The position numbers and the translations under genes were made by a program. From NCBI RefSeq assembly GCF_900100075.1, contig NZ_FNEG01000005.1:310001-374000 (forward strand): a stretch of 64,000 nucleotides of DNA. The letters run 5' to 3'. The notes under the pieces are model-generated. The model ran no database searches. It was not told the origin of the DNA and saw only the letters and a program-made list of their open reading frames with translations. Origin of the DNA: Chryseobacterium jejuense (GTDB taxonomy: Bacteria; Bacteroidota; Bacteroidia; Flavobacteriales; Weeksellaceae). This document shows positions 20,501 through 29,242 of this stretch, in pieces. Position 1 is the stretch's first letter. Every line of letters starts with the position of its first letter.

Positions 20501-21097
20501 ACCAATAATATAAATGGCTGGTCACTAGCTATTTCCGGAGCTACAGGGTTTGCTACAGGAGGAATAGATTCTCTAAAAAATGTTGTAACAAGTGGTGTCG
20601 GAAAACCAATATTCCAAAAAATGATTAATAATGGAATTGATATTTTAGTTAATACTATTGGAAATACTGCTGCTGATTATTTAAATACAGAGGATGGACA
20701 AGAGTATGATTTTTGGAAATCACTTACTGGAGGATTACTATCTGCCAGTTTCGAAAAGGTAATCCCAATAAAATATGTAGATAAGCTAGAACAGAAATTA
20801 TTTAGGAAAATGAATATTAGTGCCAATAAGGTAGCAAGAATTAAAGATAAAATATCAAACCTTAGGAGAAATAAAACTATTCGAAAATGGACTAATAAAC
20901 TCCAAGAAGCTGAAAAAGATCTAAATAGATATAACGAAGCTTGGGCTGGAGTGAAAATAGTTAATGATTCTTATAAGAAACTAGGAGCCAACTCTTTGAC
21001 TAATGAACTTTTTCTTAAAGATGATTCCAAAACAAAAAAAACAGGTAACCTAATTATAGGTGAATTAACTTCAGAAAAAGATCCAAATGGGAAATAA
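17525..21097 (+). CDS. DUF6443-RHS repeat protein with RHS core and variable C-terminal (candidate toxin) tip
   Basis: 1190 residues. An N-terminal DUF6443 region (TRQYLVPTTVSDG, QFFDGLGRPKQAVSIKS) is followed by many YD repeats and the RHS-associated core: DHLGNTRLSY (about 852), NYYPFGL, YKYNGKELQETGMYDYGARMY, LGRWGVHDP (about 915) and DPIGFVDNDGE (about 946). After the core the sequence switches to an unrelated tip of about 235 residues: a glycine/alanine-rich hydrophobic stretch, then a lysine-rich, probably helical end (IKDKISNLRRNKTIRKW). This is the plan of polymorphic toxins, where the tip is the effector. No known catalytic motif is visible in the tip. The 3' end overlaps the next gene by 11 bp. 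Confidence 0.85.
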   Translation: MHKKIYISIGLLWSLHHFGQIVLTTPPTPNTEVADPVSIRMLPGFKFSSVNGTFRAYIGGAPSGSGETYTPITVDYSSNNIPGTENYIYTRQYLVPTTVSDGSLQQIQNIQFFDGLGRPKQAVSIKSTSSGKDLVTHIPYDGFGRQVDSWLPVPMASLNGNIQTGVETSANSYYQSNDINDSYPFAHKTLENSPLNRVLNQNSPGNDWKNKPVVFGYEANVQGEVKKYTTVTTWPDGATSSELSISGTYGEAQLYKNTVTDEDHNKTIEFKNGKGQTLLVRKVISSSENADTYYVYNEYDQLAFVIPPLASVASAVSATIKEDLCYQYRYDGRSRLVEKKLPGKGWEKMVYDKSDRLILSQDANLKDQNKWIINKYDKFGRIVYTGLLTGGERAGRQNEIKDLVITEERNTTGFSRNGITAYYTDNYFIGEIPTILSVNYYDTYPQEAPVVTTVLNQEALPQTQNSEVSTKSLPTASYTKNIENDSWTKVYTYYDKRGRVIATHSLNHLGGYTKTESSLKFSGVPEYTLIEHKRTANDPKVNIKETFEYDHQERLVRHWNQVNGGTQELLAENLYNDLGQLRVKNVGNTAGSPLQSVKYAYNIRGWVTKLNDPTNLQNKLFAYELRYSNPNNQYSGSAKYNGNISQMSWTTQNDAVLRNYSYEYDALNRLKEGRFWDAMNLERGEYHEQLTYDLNGNIKTLLRRGKQLPGYTAPEVMDHLEYHYENGEQSNKLSYLKEIGTGNALSGYPLAAGSTGSTITYDVNGNMTTQVDKGISSIQYNYLNLPGKITQNSKVTDYMYRADGVKVRKVFGTETTDYLDGFQYTNSILKFFPTAEGYFNVETGKYVYNYTDHLGNTRLSYSKNGLGAEIIEENNYYPFGLKHEGYNTLLGNFAYQYKYNGKELQETGMYDYGARMYMPDLGRWGVHDPASEYLSEFSPYTFTFNDPIGFVDNDGEFPGPAGAIIGILADYAGQVGYNYFLGDSNFNLRHAMTNNINGWSLAISGATGFATGGIDSLKNVVTSGVGKPIFQKMINNGIDILVNTIGNTAADYLNTEDGQEYDFWKSLTGGLLSASFEKVIPIKYVDKLEQKLFRKMNISANKVARIKDKISNLRRNKTIRKWTNKLQEAEKDLNRYNEAWAGVKIVNDSYKKLGANSLTNELFLKDDSKTKKTGNLIIGELTSEKDPNGK

Positions 21098-21482
21098 AAT
21101 TTATTCAAAGAATCAAGTTTTTATTATTGCTTTCCTACTTATAGGATTTCTATATACAACTTTTTCATTCTTTGGGTATGAAAAAACTATTAAAGAGGGT
21201 ACTCAAGTTGAAACATTAGTTATAAACCAAAGCTGTAGGACCTATGAAAAACTTCAGTCAGGAGTGATGATAAGTGTAGGAGGTAAGGCATATAATGTAA
21301 AACTAGATTATGGTAATTGTATAAAGTATCCAGTGAATAGTAAAATAAAAGTTGTATATAACAAAGAGAGAGATATTTTTATATTTCCTGTTAAAACTTA
21401 TAATACTGGTAGAATATACTTTTTAGGAGTTTTATTATTACTTTCTATATTACCATGGTCTTACATCTTTAGAAAAAAATAA
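21087..21482 (+). CDS. Small membrane protein, candidate immunity protein of the RHS tip
   Basis: 131 residues with two transmembrane segments (about 11-29 and 107-125) enclosing a beta-rich domain with two cysteines (VINQSCRTYEKL, KLDYGNCIKYP), an arrangement like DUF3592 proteins. It overlaps the RHS stop by 11 bp, the usual position of a cognate immunity gene. A membrane immunity protein would suggest that the tip acts on or at the envelope, but this is inference. An alternative is an unrelated DUF3592 membrane protein. Confidence 0.65.
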   Translation: MGNKIYSKNQVFIIAFLLIGFLYTTFSFFGYEKTIKEGTQVETLVINQSCRTYEKLQSGVMISVGGKAYNVKLDYGNCIKYPVNSKIKVVYNKERDIFIFPVKTYNTGRIYFLGVLLLLSILPWSYIFRKK

Positions 21483-21498
21483 TAATTTTACCACAGCT

Positions 21499-21522
21499 GC
21501 GCAAAGTCTCCCGACTTTGCGC
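21499..21522. repeat. Perfect hairpin GCGCAAAGTC-TCCC-GACTTTGCGC
   Basis: 10-bp perfect arms with a 4-nt loop, just after the candidate immunity gene. It is not followed by a T-tract on the plus strand, so it is not a standard terminator. It is GC-richer than its surroundings and looks like a REP-type element. Confidence 0.6.
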
Positions 21523-21569
21523 TGACAAAAAATACTGATACAAACCCTTTCGCTTGAATCAGATAAAAC

Positions 21570-21595
21570 AAAACCACTGTGAATGCAGTGGTTTT
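21570..21595 (+). terminator. Terminator after the RHS/immunity unit
   Basis: AAAACCACTG (21570-21579) and CAGTGGTTTT (21586-21595), perfect 10-bp arms, loop TGAATG, then TTATATTATA. Confidence 0.85.
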
Positions 21596-21786
21596 TATAT
21601 TATATTTATTCCTTTTATCCAAACTTAACATCAATATGCAACCTGTTTACTAAGTTTCATAAAATTGAATATTTCGATATTATTGTATAGCTTTTACAGG
21701 AATACTGAAATAAATGTAATTTGTTAATGCTAGCCACAAACAAGACGCCTTCACAAAGCTATTTAATTAAAACCCAGCTCAACAAA

Positions 21787-22038
21787 ATGACAGATTTAGA
21801 ATTAAAAAATATCATCAAAATATGTAATAAAGCAACTCCATCTCCATGGACTTCATATATTGAAGGAAGAGATTTTAATTCCGGATCCAGCTTTATCATG
21901 ACCGGTGAAAAAGGAAGTAGAGATTATGATATAGAGTTTATTTCAATAAAACCTGAAGATCAGGACTTCATTGCTATGGCAAGAAATGTAATTTCACTAT
22001 TAGTAGATGAAATTATTAAATTAAAAGGAGACCAATAA
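21787..22038 (+). CDS. Small cytosolic protein, possible orphan immunity-type gene
   Basis: 83 residues from the ATG at 21787 (an in-frame TTG at 21721 and an ATG at 21727 would add up to 22 residues that do not resemble the domain). Starts MTDLELKNIIKICNKATPSPW and ends with QDFIAMARNVISLLVDEIIKL. This pattern (ATPxPW, then DxxFIAxAR and a C-terminal LLDE helix) recurs in small phage- and mobile-element-encoded proteins of unknown function. Its position after the RHS unit suggests a displaced immunity or cargo gene. Function unknown. Confidence 0.6.
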   Translation: MTDLELKNIIKICNKATPSPWTSYIEGRDFNSGSSFIMTGEKGSRDYDIEFISIKPEDQDFIAMARNVISLLVDEIIKLKGDQ

Positions 22039-22088
22039 AATTAAGTCTATATTAAACTTTCAAAGTCATTTTATATTACAGATTGAAC

Positions 22089-22409
22089 ATGCCAAAATTA
22101 ATAATTGTCCCCAAAGACAAAGAAGCCGAAACTGCATTAGATTATGATTTGGCAACTTCGGAACAAATTGTAGAACTCAATTTAACCAATGAAGCATTTG
22201 AAAAATTATGGAATGAAGGAGTTTTTTCTTTAATTAATAAAACATCGAATAGTAATATAGATCAATTTGAAGATGAACATATTACTGATTTAAATTATAT
22301 TTCCAATTCCTTCATTGAATTAAAGAAAATTTCTGATGATATAGAAGATATCATTAAAATGTTTGAGCTCGCTATAACCTATAATACGAGTATTCATTTT
22401 TATTTTTAA
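22089..22409 (+). CDS. Small acidic hypothetical protein (possible orphan immunity gene)
   Basis: 106 residues from the ATG at 22089 (an in-frame TTG two codons earlier is not favoured). Strongly acidic, no signal peptide or membrane segment, with ALDYDLATSEQIVELNLTNE near the start and a C-terminal helix DDIEDIIKMFELA. Acidic cytosolic proteins of this size are typical of immunity proteins to nucleases, but no family is recognised. It follows the previous small gene by 50 bp in the same direction. Codon use is very AT-rich, like the rest of the array. Confidence 0.55.
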   Translation: MPKLIIVPKDKEAETALDYDLATSEQIVELNLTNEAFEKLWNEGVFSLINKTSNSNIDQFEDEHITDLNYISNSFIELKKISDDIEDIIKMFELAITYNTSIHFYF

Positions 22410-22449
22410 TCTATTTAAAATTCATACATAAGAATAAAAATAACAGGGA

Positions 22450-22977
22450 ATGAAAAAACTCTTACTATTCATCATTGTTAATCTATCGCTGATGTCTTGT
22501 AATAAAAATAAAAAAGTAGACCCAGATCAACATAACGCTTTTGAAAAGGAACTAATATCCTCAATAGACTATGTATTGGACTCTACATATTGTAGAGGAG
22601 GCAAAGATAGAATGCTCCAAATAAGGTATCAAAAATATGAAAATAAAGATTTTATACAAATAGCTTCTGTATATGATTACAACACTGATTCATTATTTTA
22701 TTGTACTGAATACAAAAACAATTTTATTGTATTTTATAATAAATAATTCTTTGAAAATAAGATTAGCCATAATACTATTAAAAAAGACTCATTATTAAAA
22801 AAATATAAAGATTTTAATGATAAATACAGAGAAGGTATCCTTTCTGAAAAAAGATGTTTTGAAATTTTCCAACTGAAAAACAATACTTTTTCTAAAACCA
22901 CACATGATTCTTTTTATTATAATAACTTGTTTGCTGATCCTCCGATATCAGAACCAGTTCCAGTTTCAGCAAAATAA
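22450..22977 (+). pseudogene. Small lipoprotein gene interrupted by an in-frame TAA
   Basis: The ATG at 22450 opens a lipoprotein: signal LLLFIIVNLSLMSC with lipobox cysteine C17. The frame stops at TAA 22744-22746 after 98 residues, but continues open in the same frame for 76 more codons to the TAA at 22975-22977. The second part has protein-like composition (RCFEIFQLKNNTFSKTTHD, then LFADPPISEPVPVSAK). The simplest reading is a 175-residue lipoprotein broken by one nonsense change at codon 99. A functional 98-residue product or a sequencing error are alternatives. Function unknown; last member of the small-gene array after the RHS toxin. Confidence 0.6.
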
Positions 22978-23068
22978 TGAAAAAGTTTACTTATTTTGGG
23001 AAATAATTAAAGAAAATCATCTAAAATAATATTATTTTTTTTAAGTCCTTTTCTTATTATTTAAACAA

Positions 23069-23095
23069 AAAAGACAGCACAGTGTGCTGTCTTTT
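23069..23095. terminator. Bidirectional terminator between the broken lipoprotein gene and katG
   Basis: AAAAGACAGCAC (23069-23080) and GTGCTGTCTTTT (23084-23095) with a 3-nt loop. Ends katG (minus strand) and could also stop plus-strand transcription. Confidence 0.85.
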
Positions 23096-23116
23096 GTTAT
23101 TTTAAAATATTCTCTA

Positions 23117-25399
<2,283 letters not shown>

Positions 25400-25444
25400 T
25401 TATTTATTTTTTATGTTGATTAATACAGTTTAAGTGATTCCTCT

Positions 25445-25471
25445 GTTGTAAGAACATGACAAACTTACAAC
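25445..25471. promoter_or_regulatory. Inverted repeat over the katG -7 element (candidate operator)
   Basis: GTTGTAAG (25445-25452) and CTTACAAC (25464-25471): perfect 8-bp arms with an 11-nt spacer, covering the -7 box and the predicted start site. Placed to act as a repressor site (PerR-like or other); which protein binds is unknown. Confidence 0.55.
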
Positions 25472-25490
25472 GTTCATTCAATAAATACAA
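25460..25490 (-). promoter_or_regulatory. katG promoter
   Basis: Read on the minus strand: TTG (25490-25488), 20 bp, TAAGTTTG (25467-25460). This is a full match to the Bacteroidota consensus. Predicted 5' UTR is about 60 nt. Confidence 0.75.
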
Positions 25491-25646
25491 TCTATTAATA
25501 ATTATTTCAACGATAGTTAAAAACTATAAAGAAACATTTCCGTCAGCATTAAAACTAAAGACACAATTGTGGTATTAAGTTAGTAATTTTTTAAATCCAT
25601 TTGGTAACCTCCACTCTATTTAGAATAACTCAATGTAAGGAAGATA

Positions 25647-25853
25647 GGTTGGAAGAAGGAAGCTGGAGGCTGGAAGTTATGATAGACCGAAAACAACTTT
25701 AGAAGACTTATTTAAATGAAAAGAAAATATTTCTATAACGAAATCTGACATCATAAATTTTATGGATTGAATGATTCTCTCATTTTATATAAAGAAATAC
25801 TATTTTTACTCTGGCTTCAAGTACCTCCAGCTTCTGTCTCCCTTCTTCCAACC
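25647..25853. repeat. Dispersed intergenic element with inverted ends (GGTTGGAAG...CTTCCAACC family)
   Basis: The left end at 25647-25678 (GGTTGGAAGAAGGAAGCTGG then AGGCTGGAAGTT) reappears inverted at 25814-25853. The interior is about 135 bp of AT-rich DNA without a gene. Similar ends occur at 31437-31590, 45081-45234 and 45428-45992. Looks like a MITE/REP-type family. Apart from the katG promoter region, the intergenic stretch 25394-25917 holds nothing else recognisable. Confidence 0.6.
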
Positions 25854-25917
25854 CATCTTTTCAATCCCATCAAAAAAAATAACTACCTTTAATTCATCAA
25901 CATAAATATTCTTCCCC

Positions 25918-26385
25918 ATGAAAAAAATACTTATCCTCCTCCTCGCAGCATTCATTTTCATTCAGTTTTTTCCTATTGATAAAACCAACCCGCGTCCTAC
26001 CCCCGGCATGGATTTTTTGAAAATAAAAAACACTCCTGAAAAAGTAGTAAAAATCATCAAGACATCATGTTATGACTGTCATTCTAATGAAACTAAATAT
26101 CCATGGTATGCCAATATTTCACCGGTTTCATGGTATGTAAAAAATCATATTAATGAAGGCAGAAAGCATCTTAATTTTTCTACCTTTGCAGTATATGAAC
26201 CTCAAAGACAGCTTCGTAAACTGGAAGAATGTATGGAAATGGTTGAGAAAAAAGAAATGCCGCTTGAATCTTACTATCTGGGACATCAGAATGCCAAACT
26301 AACCGATGAACAACGTACAGATCTTATTCAGTATTTCAAACAAGCCAAAGAAGATACAGAAAGAAGGATCATGTTTAATAAATAG
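25918..26385 (+). CDS. Haem-binding domain protein (single CxxCH)
   Basis: 155 residues. N-terminal membrane anchor or signal (1-20, KKILILLLAAFIFIQFFP). CYDCHSNETKYPWYANISPVSW supplies the c-type haem site, followed by NHINEGRKHLNFS and a C-terminal LTDEQRTDLIQYFKQAK, the pattern of the Haem_bd family (PF14376). Probably a membrane-anchored periplasmic electron carrier. It is 5 bp upstream of the DCC-family gene, so they form an operon. Confidence 0.88.
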   Translation: MKKILILLLAAFIFIQFFPIDKTNPRPTPGMDFLKIKNTPEKVVKIIKTSCYDCHSNETKYPWYANISPVSWYVKNHINEGRKHLNFSTFAVYEPQRQLRKLEECMEMVEKKEMPLESYYLGHQNAKLTDEQRTDLIQYFKQAKEDTERRIMFNK

Positions 26386-26390
26386 AAGTC

Positions 26391-26801
26391 GTGGAAAGCT
26401 GGGAAAACAAGCATATTGTATTTTTTGACGGAGATTGTGGTGTCTGCAATTTCTGGGTTCAATGGATTCTGGAAAGGGATAAGAAAGACCAATTTATGTT
26501 TGCTTCACTTCAATCTGAATTCGGACAGCAGTTTTTATCAGAAAGAGGCTTAGAAACCAAAGTTTTCAATACTTTATACCTCTGGAAACCCAAACAATAT
26601 TACTTCATAAAATCAAGAGCAGTACTTCAAATTGCCAATATCTTGGGGGGAATTTATAAACTTTCTGCTATTGGTAAAATTATGCCTGCTTTTCTGAGTG
26701 ATAAAGCTTATGATCTTATTTCAAGAAACAGAATGAAACTGGCCAACCAAAAGTGTTTTCTTCCGGATCAGCATCAGAAGAAAAAATTTATTCAGGTTTA
26801 A
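26391..26801 (+). CDS. DCC1-like thiol-disulfide oxidoreductase family protein (DUF393)
   Basis: 136 residues. The defining motif FFDGDCGVCNFWVQWILERD sits at residues about 11-30, with a CxxC-like GDCGVC. The start is GTG at 26391, 5 bp after the preceding stop; there is no ATG before the conserved motif, so the GTG is required unless translation starts inside it. Family members are poorly characterised, thioredoxin-like, cytosolic or membrane-associated. Pairing with a haem-binding protein hints at a redox role (inference). Confidence 0.85.
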   Translation: MESWENKHIVFFDGDCGVCNFWVQWILERDKKDQFMFASLQSEFGQQFLSERGLETKVFNTLYLWKPKQYYFIKSRAVLQIANILGGIYKLSAIGKIMPAFLSDKAYDLISRNRMKLANQKCFLPDQHQKKKFIQV

Positions 26802-26880
26802 TTTCCCACAGATTTCGCAGAGGTACACAGAGGTAAAAAATCTGCGTTATCAGCAAAATCTGCGAGAAATACAATTTATT
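26802..26880. repeat. Dispersed ATCTGCG-type intergenic repeat
   Basis: Contains ATTTCGCAGA and the inverted TCTGCGAGAAAT plus a second TCTGCGTTATC copy. Relatives lie at 30823-30866 and 63038-63290. Found only between genes. Confidence 0.5.
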
Positions 26881-26907
26881 ATTTAAATTTTGAGCTCTGA
26901 ATCCGCC

Positions 26908-26941
26908 ACTCATTACTCATTACTCATTACTCATTACTCAT
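26908..26941. repeat. Tandem heptamer repeat (ACTCATT)n, about 4.9 copies
   Basis: Perfect units at 26908, 26915, 26922, 26929 and 26936 (last one cut to ACTCAT). The array reaches into the stop codon of the alpha-amylase gene (TGA on the minus strand at 26940-26938). Confidence 0.9.
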
Positions 26942-28377
26942 AAATTAAGTGACCATACTGAATAACTATTTGGTGGACACTGAATTTTCACCCGCTTATC
27001 TCCTTGTGTTGTCGGGTACCAGCTCGAGTGTCCTGTAAAATCTTTGATCTGTTGATTAGTCCAATTGGTATCAATCCATCTTTCCTGCCAATTTGATGAT
27101 GTGTTGATATACACTATCAGTCCTGGATTTCCATTGTATCCGTTACGTCTTGCAATGTATTCATCATTATCCGTATATAAAATGGAAGTAGTTCCTGTAG
27201 CTTTATTGTTGTGAATCCAGATCAGATTGTTCAGCCTTTCCTTGTTTAACCATTCTTCATAATCTCTGTAAAAAATAGTCGGATATCCTTCATGGGTCAG
27301 AATATAAGCATAGGCTGGCATTTTATTGTTGATAATATCCGTATCATGATTAGCAACGAAGGTTACTGCTTTGTACGGATTTCTTTTCCACATCATATCG
27401 TCATTCAACACATTCAGATTACCGTTATCAAAAGCTTCATCCATTTTATAATATGCAGCAAAATCAAATACAGAACTATTGGCATTATTAGCCCACCATT
27501 CCAGTGTATTGACATTGGAATCCCATAATTCACCCACTGAAAAACCACCTACTTTAGAATTCCAGGTATTCACCACCCAAGGGCCAAATCCTTTCACATA
27601 ATCGAATCTCCAGCCATCAAATTTCATTACATTTTTATAATATTTCGCCACTGAATCATCTCTTTCCCACAACCAATCCTGTACATGAGGGTTGGCATGG
27701 CATAAATCCGGAAATCCGCCAAAAGCACCTTCATCATTATTTCCGTAGGCGTTTTTATAAAAGTCATTGTAGTTTCTTTGAAATTTTCCGGAAGCAACTC
27801 CAGAGAAATTGGTCCAGGTATTAGTTCCCGTAAATGGATTGGCTTCAGATTGTCCGCCACTGTTATGATTGATAACAATATCAGCGTAAACTTGCATATT
27901 TTCTGCATGGGCTTTTGTAATTAAAGCTTCCAGCTCTGTTCTTGATCCAAATCGGGTTTCTGTACTTCCGTTCTGATTAAAATTTCCAAAATCGTAATAA
28001 TCAGTAGGATCATACCCCATAGAATACGCTCCATTTTGAGCTTTTGAAGCCGGTGGAAGCCATACAGCACCAATTCCAGCATTAGACCAAACCGTTAATT
28101 TATCTTTAACAGTATTCCACCAATTGCCCCCATCGGGAACATCCCAATAAAACCCTTGTATCAAAACACTACCGCCTGGGCCGGCAACAAATTTCCCTTT
28201 TACTGATCCGGATTCGCTTCCTGTACTGAATGGTCTTCCGTCATGTTGGGTTACATTGACTATTTTATCATGTACTTCTTCCTTCTTCACGGATTCCGTA
28301 CTCAATTCATCATTATTCTGGCATGAGCTAACAAGGGCTAAAGCCAATAGGGAAAGAATAAAATGTGTTTTTTTCAT
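26938..28377 (-). CDS. GH13 alpha-amylase, lipoprotein
   Basis: 479 residues. Lipoprotein signal with lipobox ALVSSC (C19), so it is anchored to a membrane facing the periplasm or surface. The GH13 barrel shows DIVINH (166-171), nucleophile D259 in WRFDYVKG, acid/base E283 in GELWDS and D345 in NHDTD: the full catalytic triad. Length and layout fit liquefying-type alpha-amylases that cut internal alpha-1,4 bonds in starch or glycogen. No SusC/SusD pair is adjacent, so this is not a typical starch-utilisation locus. Stand-alone gene. Confidence 0.92.
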   Translation of the reverse strand: MKKTHFILSLLALALVSSCQNNDELSTESVKKEEVHDKIVNVTQHDGRPFSTGSESGSVKGKFVAGPGGSVLIQGFYWDVPDGGNWWNTVKDKLTVWSNAGIGAVWLPPASKAQNGAYSMGYDPTDYYDFGNFNQNGSTETRFGSRTELEALITKAHAENMQVYADIVINHNSGGQSEANPFTGTNTWTNFSGVASGKFQRNYNDFYKNAYGNNDEGAFGGFPDLCHANPHVQDWLWERDDSVAKYYKNVMKFDGWRFDYVKGFGPWVVNTWNSKVGGFSVGELWDSNVNTLEWWANNANSSVFDFAAYYKMDEAFDNGNLNVLNDDMMWKRNPYKAVTFVANHDTDIINNKMPAYAYILTHEGYPTIFYRDYEEWLNKERLNNLIWIHNNKATGTTSILYTDNDEYIARRNGYNGNPGLIVYINTSSNWQERWIDTNWTNQQIKDFTGHSSWYPTTQGDKRVKIQCPPNSYSVWSLNL

Positions 28378-28550
28378 GGGAATAACTAATTATCAAACTA
28401 TTAACTAAATTACATTTTTATTAAAAACAAATTCAAAATAAGGAGAAATATTTTAAATTTAAATAATATTTATATAAGAATAGCATCTGAAATTTTCATT
28501 AAAAAATCATAAATTTTAAAGTTTCTCGAAACAATTTTTCTTTTAATCCA

Positions 28551-28558
28551 TATATTTG
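28551..28558 (+). promoter_or_regulatory. -7 element TATATTTG directly before the DUF4290-murA operon
   Basis: A full match to TAnnTTTG, 6 nt before the ATG at 28565. With the usual spacing to the start site the transcript would begin at or next to the ATG, as proposed for the regulator at 898. No clear TTG lies 17-20 bp upstream. Confidence 0.5.
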
Positions 28559-28564
28559 CATACT

Positions 28565-29242
28565 ATGGAATACAATACCCAAAAAACTCAGCTTCATATG
28601 CCCGAATACGGCAGAATTATACAACAGTTGGTTGAGCGCTGCAAAGAACTTCCTACCAAAGAGGAAAGGAACGAAATGGCTATGGCAATCATCGATTTTA
28701 TGGGTCAGAGAAACCCACAACTTCGCGACGAAGAAAATTATAAACATAAACTTTGGGATCATCTTTTTATTCTGGCAAACCATGATTTGGACGTAGACTC
28801 TCCTTATCCATTTCCTACCATGGAACAATTGGCAGAAAAACCTAAAAGAATGGAGTACCCAAAACTTCAGGGAGACTTTAAATTTTACGGAAAAAGTATT
28901 CTTCAATTAATAGAAAAAGCAATTGAACTGGAAACGGGTGACGAAAAAGAAGCCCTTATTGAGGTTATTGCCAACAATATGAAGAAATCCTATAATGTTT
29001 ACAATAAAGAGCACGTAACGGATGATGTTATCTTCAGACATTTGAAAGAATTGTCTGAAAACAGGTTGGATCTTACAGGAATTGATTCTCTTGAAAAGAG
29101 TAAGATTTATTATACAACTAATAACAACCGAAATAATAACAATAATAACAACAACCGAAATAGCGGTAATAATAACAACAATAATAACAAGAACCAACCC
29201 AACAAAAGAAGGCATAATAACAATCATAAAAACAGAAAATAA
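28565..29242 (+). CDS. DUF4290 domain protein with asparagine-rich tail
   Basis: 225 residues from the ATG at 28565; an upstream in-frame TTG at 28556 is part of the -7 box and is rejected. The DUF4290 domain (about 10-180) begins QLHMPEYGRIIQQLVERC and includes GQRNPQLRDEENYKHKLWDHLFILA. The tail (about 185-225) is almost pure Asn/Arg/Lys from AAT/AAC repeats. The family is confined to Bacteroidota and uncharacterised. The stop overlaps the murA start by 1 nt (TAATG), so translation is coupled and a link to wall synthesis is plausible. Confidence 0.88.
   Translation: MEYNTQKTQLHMPEYGRIIQQLVERCKELPTKEERNEMAMAIIDFMGQRNPQLRDEENYKHKLWDHLFILANHDLDVDSPYPFPTMEQLAEKPKRMEYPKLQGDFKFYGKSILQLIEKAIELETGDEKEALIEVIANNMKKSYNVYNKEHVTDDVIFRHLKELSENRLDLTGIDSLEKSKIYYTTNNNRNNNNNNNNRNSGNNNNNNNKNQPNKRRHNNNHKNRK
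29118..29200 (+). repeat. AAT/AAC trinucleotide-rich tract coding for polyasparagine
   Basis: Near-continuous AAT/AAC codons inside the DUF4290 gene, interrupted by CGA, AGC and GGT. Likely slippage-prone and variable in length between strains. Confidence 0.8.

Noticed and set aside
13747..21097. RHS locus considered as a prophage or T6SS cluster
   Set aside because: No phage structural genes, integrase, VgrG, Hcp or PAAR genes are present in the window.
21721..21786. TTG/ATG starts upstream of the 83-residue small gene
   Set aside because: The extra residues show no domain similarity, and the ATG at 21787 begins the recognised pattern.
26908..26941. Heptamer array considered as a CRISPR-like array
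   Set aside because: Units of 7 bp with no spacers; no cas genes in the window. No CRISPR array was found anywhere.
28499..28906. 135-codon minus-strand ORF over the DUF4290 gene
   Set aside because: The opposite strand encodes a recognised family translationally coupled to murA.
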